Shown here: positions 36,913 to 45,204 of the stretch, in pieces | Layout of the letters: each line of letters begins with the position of its first letter | Numbering within the stretch: the first letter of the stretch is position 1 | Source: Oceanobacillus zhaokaii | GTDB lineage: Bacteria; Bacillota; Bacilli; Bacillales; Amphibacillaceae | Assembly: GCF_003352005.1 (NCBI RefSeq) | Contig: NZ_CP024848.1 | Coordinates: forward strand, 1,931,001-1,995,000 | Reading direction: 5' to 3' | DNA length: 64,000 nucleotides | Translations under genes and position numbers: made by a program | The notes under the pieces: model-generated | Databases searched by the model: none | What the model saw: the letters and a program-made list of their open reading frames with translations, nothing else | Told to the model about the DNA's origin: nothing

Positions 36913-37173
36913 ATGGTAAACGATATTAAACAGAAAATGGAACGTATTTGGGGTGAAACTTGTGGTTCGTGGGAAAACTGTACTGAGGAGAACATTCAAT
37001 CTTTCTTAGCACAATGCCTAGAAAAAAGCATAGACCCACAATATTGTATGAGTTGGGTAGAGCAACATAGCAACCAAATCACTAATTGGTCAGCCATTTC
37101 GAAAGTATCTCTTGATTGGGTAAATAAACATACTTCAACTGGTTCGCCCATTAGTGGATATGAACATCAGTAA
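36913..37173 (+). CDS. Small protein of unknown function (86 residues)
   Basis: A soluble protein with four cysteines (CGSWENC, CLEKSIDPQYC) and several tryptophans, which could be redox-active or metal-binding. No family recognised. The ATG at 36913 follows AAGGAGGAATC. The frame is open further upstream but without a ribosome site. A terminator follows the stop at once. Confidence 0.72.
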   Translation: MVNDIKQKMERIWGETCGSWENCTEENIQSFLAQCLEKSIDPQYCMSWVEQHSNQITNWSAISKVSLDWVNKHTSTGSPISGYEHQ

Positions 37174-37175
37174 CA

Positions 37176-37202
37176 AGGAGAGAAATACTCTCCTCTTTTT
37201 TA
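37176..37202 (+). terminator. Terminator of the 86-residue gene
   Basis: GGAGAG (37177-37182) pairs with CTCTCC (37188-37193), followed by CTTTTT. Confidence 0.78.
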
Positions 37203-37324
37203 TGCTTGAAGTATATATCGTTCCTGCTTTAAATATCGCTCTACCTCATAAATTTTTATCTAAAGGAAAATGTGTGCTACTTTAACAACAATCAGCGACT
37301 TTTGTTATTGTGCGAAAATGTAGG

Positions 37325-37386
37325 TTGTGAAAAGATATACTTAAACTATATGGTGCAATTCTTGTACAAGGAATTGTGTCTTTTTC
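37325..37386. repeat. Hairpin repeat, A type
   Basis: TGTGAAAAGATATACTTAAA leads to CTATATGGTGCAATTCTTG. A second hairpin, CAATTC/GAATTG, overlaps the core and precedes GTCTTTTTC. Confidence 0.8.
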
Positions 37387-37543
37387 AGTTCATCGTGAAC
37401 TTAATAAGAAATCTTTTTGTTTAGTATAGCTTATGTGACCCAAAAGGCGAATTAGACATAGATTCAGCATCACACTTTTATCTGTTACATAGTACCAATC
37501 AAAGAAATGAATACTAATTAGAAAGTAAAAAGGAGTGATACTG

Positions 37544-37789
37544 ATGGCTATGTGCCCTATATGTAATTCGTTTAAAGAATTAGAAATATATTGTCCAGAA
37601 TGTAGTTCTCGATTAGAAGACTCAGGTAAGGTATCCGATTTTTTAGACCCTTACGGTCATTATAATGATGAAGAAACTGTAAAAATGGGTGATGGCTATC
37701 CCAATACAGCGAAAGATCAGATTTGTCCTCATTTAATGTACTGTAACAATTGTGGACATAATAAGGTGAAGTTCGTTCAAGAAGAATAG
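37544..37789 (+). CDS. Zinc-ribbon mini-protein
   Basis: The 81-residue protein contains two cysteine clusters, CPICNSFKELEIYCPEC near the N-terminus and CPHLMYCNNCGH near the C-terminus, enough for one or two zinc ribbons. The middle is acidic (DFLDPYGHYNDEE). Function unknown. GTG at 37535 is in frame, but the ATG at 37544 has AAAGGAG eight bases upstream. Confidence 0.78.
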   Translation: MAMCPICNSFKELEIYCPECSSRLEDSGKVSDFLDPYGHYNDEETVKMGDGYPNTAKDQICPHLMYCNNCGHNKVKFVQEE

Positions 37790-37875
37790 CTAAGTCAAAT
37801 GACTGGCAATAAAATATCTAACAGTCAGTGAACAATTCGTAATCTGATGTACAGTAGAAGAATAAGTTGCTTATT

Positions 37876-37935
37876 GAAAGTAAAGGGTGCATTAGTTGAA
37901 GATGAAACCGAATGGCAGCTATTGTGCTAAATTTG
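37876..37935. repeat. Hairpin repeat, A type with a shared 18-base tail segment
   Basis: GTAAAGGGTGCATTAGTTGA is followed at 37914-37931 by GGCAGCTATTGTGCTAAA, which recurs exactly at 59309-59326 behind another A core. Confidence 0.8.
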
Positions 37936-38010
37936 CTCAAGAAGGAAGTTGAAGGATTAACATATATACGCATAGAATAGTTATAGGAGAAGAAATAAAG
38001 GAGGGTATAT

Positions 38011-38241
38011 ATGGGCTTCTATTGGTTTGGTCTTATTTTTTGGTTACTGATTGGGGCTTCAATTCTTTTATTTATATGGGGTTTAAAGAAAAAGTCTTTG
38101 AAAGCATTATTTGTTAGTGGAATTGCACTTATACTACCATCATTATATTTCTTAGGTGCAAACAATTGGTTTAGAATAGTTGTGATTTTACCTCTAATTC
38201 CTTTATTTCTTGCTTATTACTCAAAAAAAAGAGCTATATAA
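38011..38241 (+). CDS. Small membrane protein (76 residues)
   Basis: Three hydrophobic stretches (about 3-25, 32-48 and 52-70) separated by short basic loops (GLKKKSLKA) and a basic tail (YSKKRAI). No family recognised. AAGGAGGG precedes the ATG. It lies alone between two A-type repeats. Confidence 0.75.
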   Translation: MGFYWFGLIFWLLIGASILLFIWGLKKKSLKALFVSGIALILPSLYFLGANNWFRIVVILPLIPLFLAYYSKKRAI

Positions 38242-38258
38242 TTTATCAGGTTCTTATT

Positions 38259-38287
38259 CCACTAACTGGTGCTTTAGTATAACAAGG
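38259..38287. repeat. Hairpin repeat, A type
   Basis: ACTAACTGGTGCTTTAGTAT follows the stop of the preceding gene by 20 bases. Confidence 0.82.
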
Positions 38288-38319
38288 GGAGTAGCTTCCT
38301 ATGCTAAGGGGAAAGGTTA

Positions 38320-38353
38320 GGGAAGGCTCCCATATAGGAGTCTTCCCATTTTT
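38320..38353. terminator. Terminator between convergent genes
   Basis: GGGAAGGCTCC (38320-38330) pairs with GGAGTCTTCCC (38337-38347), followed by ATTTTT. Confidence 0.85.
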
Positions 38354-39365
38354 ATAGGGTAGCTTTACCAGCTTGTGCCAATGCATGGTGGATACCATGT
38401 TGTAGGGTTTGAAAAAATTCAAATCCTGTGAAATCTATGCCAGATTGAGCGATAAATATACCGAGTTTCGCTGAAACTCCCACCAACACTGTCTGGGTTC
38501 CACTAAGAGAAGCAGCAGAGCCTACTTTTTTAATAAGATTTACGGTATGAGTGTCTATATTATTTTCTATTCCCGTCATATCAAAAATTAAAAAGTCTGC
38601 ATTATATTGCGGCAAGCTTGTCAAGGTCTTTACCATTAGATTTTCTGAACGTTCTTCATCGAATTTGCCAATGAGAGGTATAACAACAATTCCTTCATGC
38701 ACAGGAATAATTGGTGATGACAATTGGTTAACAAGTTCACGTAACTCTTTCGTTTTTTGTTTCACAATCTCTTCCAAATGTTCGATTTGTAGAGATTCTT
38801 TTCTTCTTGCAAGGGCATGAATATTATCAGTAGCTGTAATATCAGATGGGAAATACTCAATAATACTGAACTCATTTCCTTTTAATTGGTCTTGAACAAC
38901 CCTGTACCATATATTTGTCTCGAATAGTCCAGAGAAAACGCCCGCATAATGTGCTGCCAGAAAAGGACCACTCTCTTTTTTATTTTGTGCACGGTTTACC
39001 TTATACTCCCAGCTATCTTTTATATGTATAACGACAGATTTTGTTGTGAAGTCGAGGTTTCTGACTTCACAACTTCCCCAACCTGCAGAGATATATGTTT
39101 TAGTGATCATTTGTGCTGCTTCTTCAACATCTAAATTCTTCATTTTTTCAAAGTTTTCTCCAACAACAAGGCCCTGACGAAATCCTGTCGTTTCAAATAC
39201 TAGGTGGGACGCTTCTTCTCCTGAAATCTCTTCAATTGTGTCAAAAAAAGTCTTCATAGCACTGGAGATCCAAAAAAGAACTGCATCTTGCCCATCGAAG
39301 CCAAAATACCCTTTATCTAGCTCCCATTCAAATTCTAATCCTCCAACCTTAAAACGACTATCCAT
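38352..39365 (-). CDS. RsbR-like protein with V4R-type sensor and STAS domains
   Basis: The 337-residue protein has an N-terminal sensor part (about 1-165) with features of the XylR-N/V4R small-molecule domains (TTGFRQGLVVGENF, ISAGWGSCEVRNLD, FLAAHYAGVFSGLF). A coiled segment (about 190-215) and a C-terminal STAS domain (about 218-330, VHEGIVVIPLIGKFDEER...DFLIFDMTGIEN) follow. RsbR paralogues form the stressosome that releases sigma-B control. This architecture suggests a stressosome input module. GGAGTGTAATT lies upstream of the ATG on the minus strand. Confidence 0.85.
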   Translation of the reverse strand: MDSRFKVGGLEFEWELDKGYFGFDGQDAVLFWISSAMKTFFDTIEEISGEEASHLVFETTGFRQGLVVGENFEKMKNLDVEEAAQMITKTYISAGWGSCEVRNLDFTTKSVVIHIKDSWEYKVNRAQNKKESGPFLAAHYAGVFSGLFETNIWYRVVQDQLKGNEFSIIEYFPSDITATDNIHALARRKESLQIEHLEEIVKQKTKELRELVNQLSSPIIPVHEGIVVIPLIGKFDEERSENLMVKTLTSLPQYNADFLIFDMTGIENNIDTHTVNLIKKVGSAASLSGTQTVLVGVSAKLGIFIAQSGIDFTGFEFFQTLQHGIHHALAQAGKATL

Positions 39366-39596
39366 CAGGAATTACACTCCCTCTATTGTGTCTATTATAT
39401 TTTTGTTTTATTTGTAGCATTAGACTATATAATATACAATAAATTAAGATAAATCAAAATATATTATAATCGGTAAATTTTAGCGGCTTTAGTTTATAAA
39501 CCTATTGATGGTGGTCAAATTTTCTTTTAAATTGAATCGGCGTTTTGGAATGAGATAACCACAATGCTAACAATAGATTCATGAGATGTAGCTGAA

Positions 39597-39640
39597 TGTG
39601 AAATTACCTACTTAAACTAAATGGTGCGTTAGTTCAAGAA
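39597..39640. repeat. Hairpin repeat, A type with full lead-in
   Basis: TGTGAAATTACCTACTTAAA runs into CTAAATGGTGCGTTAGTTC. Confidence 0.87.
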
Positions 39641-39666
39641 GGGTTCGTAAAGATATGCAGAACATA

Positions 39667-39700
39667 ATAAAACTCGCTGAGAAAAAGCGAGTTTTTTATG
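39667..39700. terminator. Bidirectional terminator
   Basis: AAAACTCGCT pairs with AGCGAGTTTT across nine bases. An A run on one side and a T run on the other let it stop the minus-strand DUF3006 gene as well. Confidence 0.85.
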
Positions 39701-39714
39701 AAGATGCTTTTTAA

Positions 39715-39936
39715 TTAATCTTCCCAAACATCATTCATTAAATCTTCAATTTCTTTTCTTAATTTTTCAGATTCTTTTTTCAAGACAGTTACTTTTTTAC
39801 CTTCAATCTCAATAACATCACCAACTGAAGCTTCTTTTGGAAATAAAGCTTTATTGTAATCTTTTGTCATCCCATCTATTTCGACAACAGCGATATTTCC
39901 TTCGAAACGGTCAATAATACCTTTTATTTTTTTCAT
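39715..39936 (-). CDS. DUF3006 family protein
   Basis: The 73-residue protein has the DUF3006 pattern KKIKGIIDRFEGNIAVVEIDG and an acidic C-terminal helix. This family is regularly encoded next to ComEC-like metallo-hydrolases in Bacillaceae, as here, with two bases between the genes. Function unknown; it may bind or regulate the partner. Confidence 0.88.
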   Translation of the reverse strand: MKKIKGIIDRFEGNIAVVEIDGMTKDYNKALFPKEASVGDVIEIEGKKVTVLKKESEKLRKEIEDLMNDVWED

Positions 39937-39938
39937 TT

Positions 39939-40784
39939 TTACCTCTTAGAAGCTGAAACTGTTAATTTTGTTCCCGTTGAACTAATAACAATATTCCCCT
40001 TTTGATCTGTACGATATACTGTAGATTTTACTGATTTAAATCTGTTTAAAACGTCCTTTGTAGGATGTCCATAGGAATTTTTACCAACACTTATTACTGC
40101 ATATTTAGGTTTAACCACGTTTAAGAAGTTAGTGTTAGAAGATGTTTTAGCTCCATGGTGTCCGACCTTTAACACATCTGCTTTTAGTGTTTGTTTAGCT
40201 TTAATCATGTCAGTCTCAGAAGCTTTTTCAGCATCCCCGGCAAATAGAAATTTATTTTTGTTATAAGTTACATGTAGAACAGCACTCCAGTTATTTAAGT
40301 CACTATTACTGTAATTTTTAACTGGACCAACAAACTTTGCTGTAACGTATTTAAGTGGTAATTTCACATCTGCTTTAGCTGTTTTAATTGTGAGTTTTTC
40401 ATTTTTTACTGCTTGTAAAAAGTTTTTGTATGCTTGAGTAGTATGGGATACTTTAGGAGCATATACAGATTCTACTTTGTATGCTTTTAGGACTTCGTCT
40501 AATCCACCTACATGATCCGCGTCTGGGTGAGTAGCAATCATTATTTCAATGTCATCTACTTTTTGTTTCTTTAGATATGCAATAATTTCATCACCCTGAC
40601 CTTGTCTACCACCATCAACTAAGACGTCTTCGCCACCAGGCATTTTGATATAAGTAGCATCGCCTTGACCAACATTAATAAAATGTACTTTCATTGTTCT
40701 TGTAGTAGCATCAGCAGATATAGGGGATACAATAAGTGTTGTTACCAGTACTATTGACGCAAAGATACCAAGGATTCTTTTCAA
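39939..40784 (-). CDS. Secreted ComEC-like metallo-beta-lactamase-fold hydrolase
   Basis: The 281-residue protein has a signal peptide (about 1-26, cleavage near ADATTR), then a compact metallo-beta-lactamase fold with VGQGDATYI, the metal motif THPDADHVGG, FAGDAEKASE and GHHGAKTSSN. It corresponds to the soluble hydrolase domain of the DNA-uptake channel ComEC without the channel, and would act outside the cell, possibly as a nuclease. A Shine-Dalgarno AGGGACTAGG lies upstream of the ATG on the minus strand. From 40785 to 41039 I see no gene. Confidence 0.87.
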   Translation of the reverse strand: MKRILGIFASIVLVTTLIVSPISADATTRTMKVHFINVGQGDATYIKMPGGEDVLVDGGRQGQGDEIIAYLKKQKVDDIEIMIATHPDADHVGGLDEVLKAYKVESVYAPKVSHTTQAYKNFLQAVKNEKLTIKTAKADVKLPLKYVTAKFVGPVKNYSNSDLNNWSAVLHVTYNKNKFLFAGDAEKASETDMIKAKQTLKADVLKVGHHGAKTSSNTNFLNVVKPKYAVISVGKNSYGHPTKDVLNRFKSVKSTVYRTDQKGNIVISSTGTKLTVSASKR

Positions 40785-41039
40785 TTCCTAGTCCCTCTTT
40801 CCTTTTTTAAATTACATAATTATTCTATTACTTTAGTAAAAAATTTACAATATAATTATTTGTACCAAGATTAAAAATTTATATATTAATAAATAAACTT
40901 AGTCTTGATTTAAAGCAAGGATTTCGTTCTGTTCCAATCAAAAGGACTTTTTGCTATATTAAGGTTTAGTGCTTATTTCAATTTAGGTTTATTTTCTTGA
41001 ATTACACTCAATAAATAAATTTAATGTAAAAAAGGAGAC

Positions 41040-41110
41040 TGTGGAGAAGTGTACTTAAATTAACGGGGCAGGTTAGTTGAATTAGTGCCTTTAGCTCTTA
41101 CTCAATAAGG
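41040..41110. repeat. Hairpin repeat, B type with full lead-in
   Basis: GTGGAGAAGTGTACTTAAAT leads into TAACGGGGCAGGTTAGTTG. The right tail GCCTTTAGCTCTTACTCAA resembles that of the copy at 30510-30535. Bases 41111-41376 hold nothing else recognisable except the ribosome site of the next gene. Confidence 0.85.
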
Positions 41111-41376
41111 AAATTGGATATTTATGCTAAAATTGAGATTGTAATAAGGTTTCTAGTACACTAGACGCAAGCAGTTTAGTTAAATTAGATTAAAGTGCAC
41201 AGCCATGAATCGCGTGCCTTAGGTGTTGCTATGAGGTAATAGAACAGTTTCAGAGAAAACACTTCTAGGTAACTTGTCTTAAATAGATGCTAAAGATAGA
41301 TATATAGATATATTCGGCAAAGCATAAATTAATCATCTTTATTTTAGGTTGTTTTGATTAAGAAGGAGGATAAAAA

Positions 41377-42483
41377 ATGAAAAATTATTTAACACCATTT
41401 ACATTTGGTAACGGGGTTGAACTGCGTAATCGCTTTGTGATGGCACCGATGACGACGTATTCTGCTAATCCAGATGATACGGTGTCAGATGAAGAACTTG
41501 CATATTATGAAAAACGCTCATATGGAGTAGGAGCAGTAATCACAGCTTGTACTTATGTAATTGCAAATGGCAAGGGGTTTCCTGGTCAATTTGCAGGTCA
41601 TACAGATGCTTATATTGACAGTTTACGAAAAGCAGCACAGGCGATTCATAAAGGTGGTGCTAAGGCGATATTACAGATTTATCACGGTGGTTCTCAATCG
41701 CCACGCGAACTTGTACCAAATGGCGATGTTGTTAGCGCTAGTGATATACCAATGGACAATTCAGCTGAAGGTGGAAGCAAGGCGCGAGCATTAACGATAG
41801 AGGAGATTAAAGAAATCATAAAGGCATTTGGTGAAACAACGCGCCGTGCCATTGAAGCAGGCTTTGATGGTGTTGAAATACACGGTGCGAATACTTACTT
41901 ATTGCAACAATTTTTCTCTGGTTTTACCAATAAACGTACAGACAAATATGGCGGTACAATTGAAAAACGTATGCGTTTCCCATTAGAAGTAGTAGCCGAA
42001 GTGAATCGCGTAAAGCAACAATATGCAGACGATTCATTTATCGTTGGCTATCGTTTCAGCCCAGAAGAGCCAGAAGAAGAGGGTATTACGCTTGATGATA
42101 CGGTACAGCTTGTAGATCGTTTAGCGAATGAGCGACTCGACTATTTACACATTTCACTCGGGGATTTCCGTTCATTAGCACGACGTTATAAAGGTGAGAA
42201 AGAAAACCGTATAAGAATTTTACGTCGTGTTATTGATGGGCGTGTGCCACTTATTGGTGTGGGTTCAATATATTCGAAACAAGATGCATTAGAGGCGATG
42301 GAAACAGGTGCAGAACTACTGGCATTAGGTAGGGAATTATTAATTGAGCCACAATGGGTTGAAAAAATTAAGGCAGGCGAAGAAATCATTACCGAAATGG
42401 ATATGACACGAGATAATGTCATTCCTGGACCGCTGATGCAAATGATGCAGTCGCGTCCTGGCTGGGTGCCTGGCGTTAAATAG
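41377..42483 (+). CDS. NADH-dependent flavin oxidoreductase (old yellow enzyme family)
   Basis: The 368-residue TIM-barrel flavoprotein reduces activated alkenes or unsaturated acyl compounds. Family marks are the N-terminal LRNRFVMAPMTTYSA, HGGSQSPRE, the substrate-binding VEIHGANTYLLQQFFSGFTNKRTD region, and VGVGSIYSKQDALE with LLALGRELLIEP for FMN phosphate. AAGGAGGA precedes the ATG. It is a single-gene unit with a B repeat 300 bases upstream and a terminator downstream. Confidence 0.93.
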   Translation: MKNYLTPFTFGNGVELRNRFVMAPMTTYSANPDDTVSDEELAYYEKRSYGVGAVITACTYVIANGKGFPGQFAGHTDAYIDSLRKAAQAIHKGGAKAILQIYHGGSQSPRELVPNGDVVSASDIPMDNSAEGGSKARALTIEEIKEIIKAFGETTRRAIEAGFDGVEIHGANTYLLQQFFSGFTNKRTDKYGGTIEKRMRFPLEVVAEVNRVKQQYADDSFIVGYRFSPEEPEEEGITLDDTVQLVDRLANERLDYLHISLGDFRSLARRYKGEKENRIRILRRVIDGRVPLIGVGSIYSKQDALEAMETGAELLALGRELLIEPQWVEKIKAGEEIITEMDMTRDNVIPGPLMQMMQSRPGWVPGVK

Positions 42484-42510
42484 GAAATTCATTTAATGGG
42501 AGTATAAACT

Positions 42511-42558
42511 GAACTGTGTAAGTGGGAGTCCGTACGGCTCATACTTCGCAGTTCTTTT
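42511..42558 (+). terminator. Terminator of the old yellow enzyme gene
   Basis: GAACTG (42511-42516) pairs with CAGTTC (42549-42554). Inner GTAAGT/ACTT and GGAG/GCTC pairing extends the stem, and TTTT follows. Confidence 0.72.
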
Positions 42559-42776
42559 AGGATGAAAATATTTAAAAGTGGCAACAGTTGTCTTACTTAT
42601 TGTAAAATTGGGGTTTCCAAGAGATATAAACCAACTATTAGCCCAATAATCAATCATAAACCCCTATAGGTTATGAAAGAAATCCGTCAATATACAAACC
42701 ATATTAAAATAATAAGAATGCATACAACTAGGATTAAGCCAGTTAAAAAACTCCTTGATAAATAAGCTTCCATATT

Positions 42777-42805
42777 TTGGGATATGACATATACTACTGT
42801 ATAAT
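42777..42805 (+). promoter_or_regulatory. Sigma-A promoter without a downstream ORF
   Basis: TTGGGA (42777-42782), a 17-base spacer and a perfect TATAAT (42800-42805). No reading frame follows before the terminator 43 bases on. Confidence 0.55.
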
Positions 42806-42811
42806 TGAATG

Positions 42812-42892
42812 TTTGTGCCTCCCGGATAGATAGACTTCGGGTATTTGCCTCGTATATTGGTCCATAATGACTGATTACGAGGTTATTTATTT
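42812..42892 (+). ncRNA. Candidate small RNA
   Basis: Between the promoter above and the terminator CCTCGTA/TACGAGG (42848-42854 with 42876-42882, then TTATTTATTT) lies a transcript of about 75-80 bases. It has an upstream stem CCCG/CGGG around 42821-42842 and no start codon with a ribosome site. No family is recognised. An antisense or trans-acting role is possible but unproved. Confidence 0.4.
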
Positions 42893-43146
42893 ATACATCT
42901 GTATAACCTTAAATACATAAATACAGGTATATAAGTAAAAGGAAGAAACGTAAACCCCTAACAAAAGCATAAGAGACAGCTTGTACTTTCTTGAGTGTTC
43001 GATACTCGAAGAAAAAGAATGAAAAGGGAAATGTGGAGTAAAATTGAATAAAGACCGGAAATTTGAAAAAAAGACTGGTCAAATATACTGCATGTAAGTA
43101 TTGTAGGACTATCAAGCTTATTTTAAAGATTGAAATAGACAAAGAT

Positions 43147-43192
43147 TGTGAACAATTACACTTAAACTAACGGGGCAGTTTAGTTGAACAAG
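43147..43192. repeat. Hairpin repeat, B type with full lead-in
   Basis: TTGTGAACAATTACACTTAA leads to ACTAACGGGGCAGTTTAGTT just before the next gene. The stretch from 42893 to 43146 shows no gene. Confidence 0.87.
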
Positions 43193-43239
43193 GATTATTA
43201 TATGTATAAGCAGATACAGGTGTGAAATGGAGAGGCCAT

Positions 43240-43722
43240 ATGAATAAAGCTGAAAAAACTGCTGCTATAAATGTGCTGAATTTTTTATGTAATGGTGCAA
43301 AGATAGAAGGGCTTAATTTTTATGGATTAAAGTTACTTCTTTCTGAGAATGAAAATAATTTAAATCGAATTGAAGGGCAGATTTACATTAATATTGAGAG
43401 TCAATTTTGTTTATTAAAATCGTTGCCGAAAAGTATTCCCTCATTAGAGGACCTGCCCGAACTCGATTGGATTGAATCCTCAAAATTATTATGTGAGTTA
43501 AGGTTGAAACAAATTATTGAGGTATCACTACATCACGAAAGTCCACATTTATTTATGACATTTGAAACAGGTGAAGTTCTATTCATTTGGGGTCATCACG
43601 AAAAGTACGAGAGTTGGCAAGTAGGTGTATCAGAATCAACTGAGATGTGGGAAGTAGTAGCGTGTCCTAATAATAGCCTAGCAGTATGGGGTCTTGAAGA
43701 TATTATTGGGAAGAATATCTAA
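43240..43722 (+). CDS. Unknown cytoplasmic protein (160 residues)
   Basis: An acidic mixed alpha/beta protein with the motif HESPHLFMTFETGEVLFIWGHHEKYESWQVG in two strands and a conserved-looking WIESSKLL helix. The pattern of aromatic residues in paired strands recalls small immunity proteins of toxin systems, but this is only a resemblance. The ATG at 43240 with GGAGAGG upstream is preferred to a GTG at 43222. No toxin gene is nearby. Confidence 0.72.
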   Translation: MNKAEKTAAINVLNFLCNGAKIEGLNFYGLKLLLSENENNLNRIEGQIYINIESQFCLLKSLPKSIPSLEDLPELDWIESSKLLCELRLKQIIEVSLHHESPHLFMTFETGEVLFIWGHHEKYESWQVGVSESTEMWEVVACPNNSLAVWGLEDIIGKNI

Positions 43723-43730
43723 TTGTCGCT

Positions 43731-43754
43731 TAATTAACTGGTGCGTTACTATAA
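43731..43754. repeat. Hairpin repeat, A type
   Basis: TTAACTGGTGCGTTACTATA, nine bases after the preceding stop codon. Confidence 0.78.
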
Positions 43755-43834
43755 TAATGTTAAATGTTATTCGTACTACGTTTGGTATTTTAAACGAACT
43801 AGTTATGACGAAAGTCTTGAAAGGAGGTGGAAAT

Positions 43835-44044
43835 ATGAGTGTAAAGAATGTTACGCCCATACAAGGTTTAGTAATAGTGGGTATATTCGCAGTAATAATG
43901 ATTGCAATTTTAATTGCTTCTCAATTTTACTTTAGTTATTTAGAAGTAACAGAAGCAGCCAACAGTTGTTTTAAGATTGGGGGAGATCCTATTATTGAAA
44001 AAACAGGCTTAGAGATGACCTATTTCGAGTGTGTAACGAGTTAA
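43835..44044 (+). CDS. Small single-pass membrane protein (69 residues)
   Basis: One strongly hydrophobic segment (about 10-33, IQGLVIVGIFAVIMIAILIASQF) is followed by a 35-residue extracytoplasmic tail with two cysteines (NSCF, FECV). The ATG follows AAAGGAGGTGG. Upstream codons in the same frame overlap the hairpin repeat and are not needed. Function unknown. Confidence 0.75.
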   Translation: MSVKNVTPIQGLVIVGIFAVIMIAILIASQFYFSYLEVTEAANSCFKIGGDPIIEKTGLEMTYFECVTS

Positions 44045-44049
44045 TTTTA

Positions 44050-44140
44050 CTCTACTAAATGGTGCGTTAATTCAAGAAGGATTAACGCTATTTTACGTAG
44101 AAGTTATTGTACTAAGGGGCAGTTTAGTGCAAGAAGGATT
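44050..44140. repeat. Hairpin repeats A then B, full right arm
   Basis: CTACTAAATGGTGCG begins an A core. The right arm that follows, beginning TTAATTCAAGAAGGATTAAC and running to ACGTAGAAG, is the same as at 47358, 47732 and (one base shorter) 59637. A B core, CTAAGGGGCAGTTTAG, ends the unit. Confidence 0.9.
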
Positions 44141-44307
44141 CCTCACAAATTGCATTGGAATATTATATTTATTAGCAATTACATACACCTTAAGACAATG
44201 GGTTTAAGGTATATTTTGTTATAGATACTGATACAGATGTAATTAACTACACCGCCTTTTTATGCTAACAGTCTAATTACTTAATCAAACAAGATAGGGG
44301 CTTAAGT

Positions 44308-44877
44308 ATGGTTGATAAGAAAGCAGTTAAAATACTCTTTAAGCGTTATTGGTCTTCCGCTGGATGGACAAATACCCACCTTAGAAAAGAGGAATTAGAA
44401 TACGCCAAAGAAGCTGGGATTATGTTCGAACCAATAGAACTATCCCACGATGAAATTATCCATAACGTTAATGAATTAGTGAATATAATAGATTTGAATG
44501 AAATTAGTGAACAATTTATTGCGAGTTTATCTACAAGAAGGCTTGACCTACGCTCCGCTTTAGGTTCTTACATAGTCGGCAAGCATCTATTAGAACACAC
44601 ATTTATAGGGACCGGAAATTATTGTATTTATTGTGGCTCTTCTAGTAATACCAAAGAAAGACAAGATTTAAATGTACTTAACTTTGAAAGGTTTAAATGG
44701 GGCGGAGTACGTCACCTGGACCCTTTATATATAGCCTTTGACCTGAATCAATACTCAAATTCAGAAAAACTGGTACCTACCCCAGAGGATTATGAAATCT
44801 TGAATAAGATACTAACGGACGGGCTCTATGGCACCATAGTTCATCGACCTTCTTCGCCAGCCGTACAAACAGTATAG
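44308..44877 (+). CDS. Unknown protein with a CxxC knuckle, C-terminus supplied by a mobile segment
   Basis: The 189-residue protein has a helical N-terminal half (KKAVKILFKRYWSSAGWT, LSHDEIIHNVNELVNIIDL), a YCIYCGSSS zinc-knuckle-like motif near residue 107, and then TPEDYEILNKIL. The last 22 residues (LTDGLYGTIVHRPSSPAVQTV) are encoded by the 134-base segment that also occurs, out of any gene, at 30365 and 47220. The original 3' end was therefore probably replaced at the CTAACGG sequence. GATAGGGG precedes the ATG. Function unknown. Confidence 0.6.
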   Translation: MVDKKAVKILFKRYWSSAGWTNTHLRKEELEYAKEAGIMFEPIELSHDEIIHNVNELVNIIDLNEISEQFIASLSTRRLDLRSALGSYIVGKHLLEHTFIGTGNYCIYCGSSSNTKERQDLNVLNFERFKWGGVRHLDPLYIAFDLNQYSNSEKLVPTPEDYEILNKILTDGLYGTIVHRPSSPAVQTV

Positions 44878-44944
44878 ACAGTGGTATACATTTTCATTCT
44901 CTGTGGTGTAGCGTTAGTCTTGCGCTACATGTATGACTAACGGG
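44811..44944. repeat. 134-base segment shared with the 392-base element
   Basis: Identical with 30365-30498 and 47220-47353. It begins at ACTAACGGAC and ends at GACTAACGGG, so it is bounded on both sides by the CTAACGG half-site of the hairpin repeat. Confidence 0.92.
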
Positions 44945-45018
44945 TGCTTTAATACAACAAGGAGATCGTCATTACGGCGGTCTTATTTTATTAACGGGGC
45001 AGGTTAGTTGAATAAGGA
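44937..45018. repeat. Hairpin repeats A and B with terminator between
   Basis: CTAACGGGTGCTTTAATACA is followed by a terminator (GGAGATCGTC with GGCGGTCTT, about 44960-44985), then TTAACGGGGCAGGTTAGTTG. From 45019 to 45196 I see no gene. Confidence 0.88.
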
Positions 45019-45204
45019 TGTGGGTTGTATTATTTCGCGAGAGTCCTGAATTGACTTCTTTCTTACGTAGACGAAGAGTTGTGAATGAAAGGATCTTTTA
45101 TCCTAGGATTCAGCGTTTGTCATATAAAGTCTAGAAATCAAGACAAATGCCCAAGAACATTTTCCCAAAAACACATATGCTCTATTGTAAAATGAATTGA
45201 GGAG

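Noticed and set aside
42909..43142. Minus-strand 77-codon frame rich in Phe and Tyr
   Set aside because: It is antisense to AT-rich noncoding sequence, with no ribosome site. The composition is that expected from poly-A/T runs.
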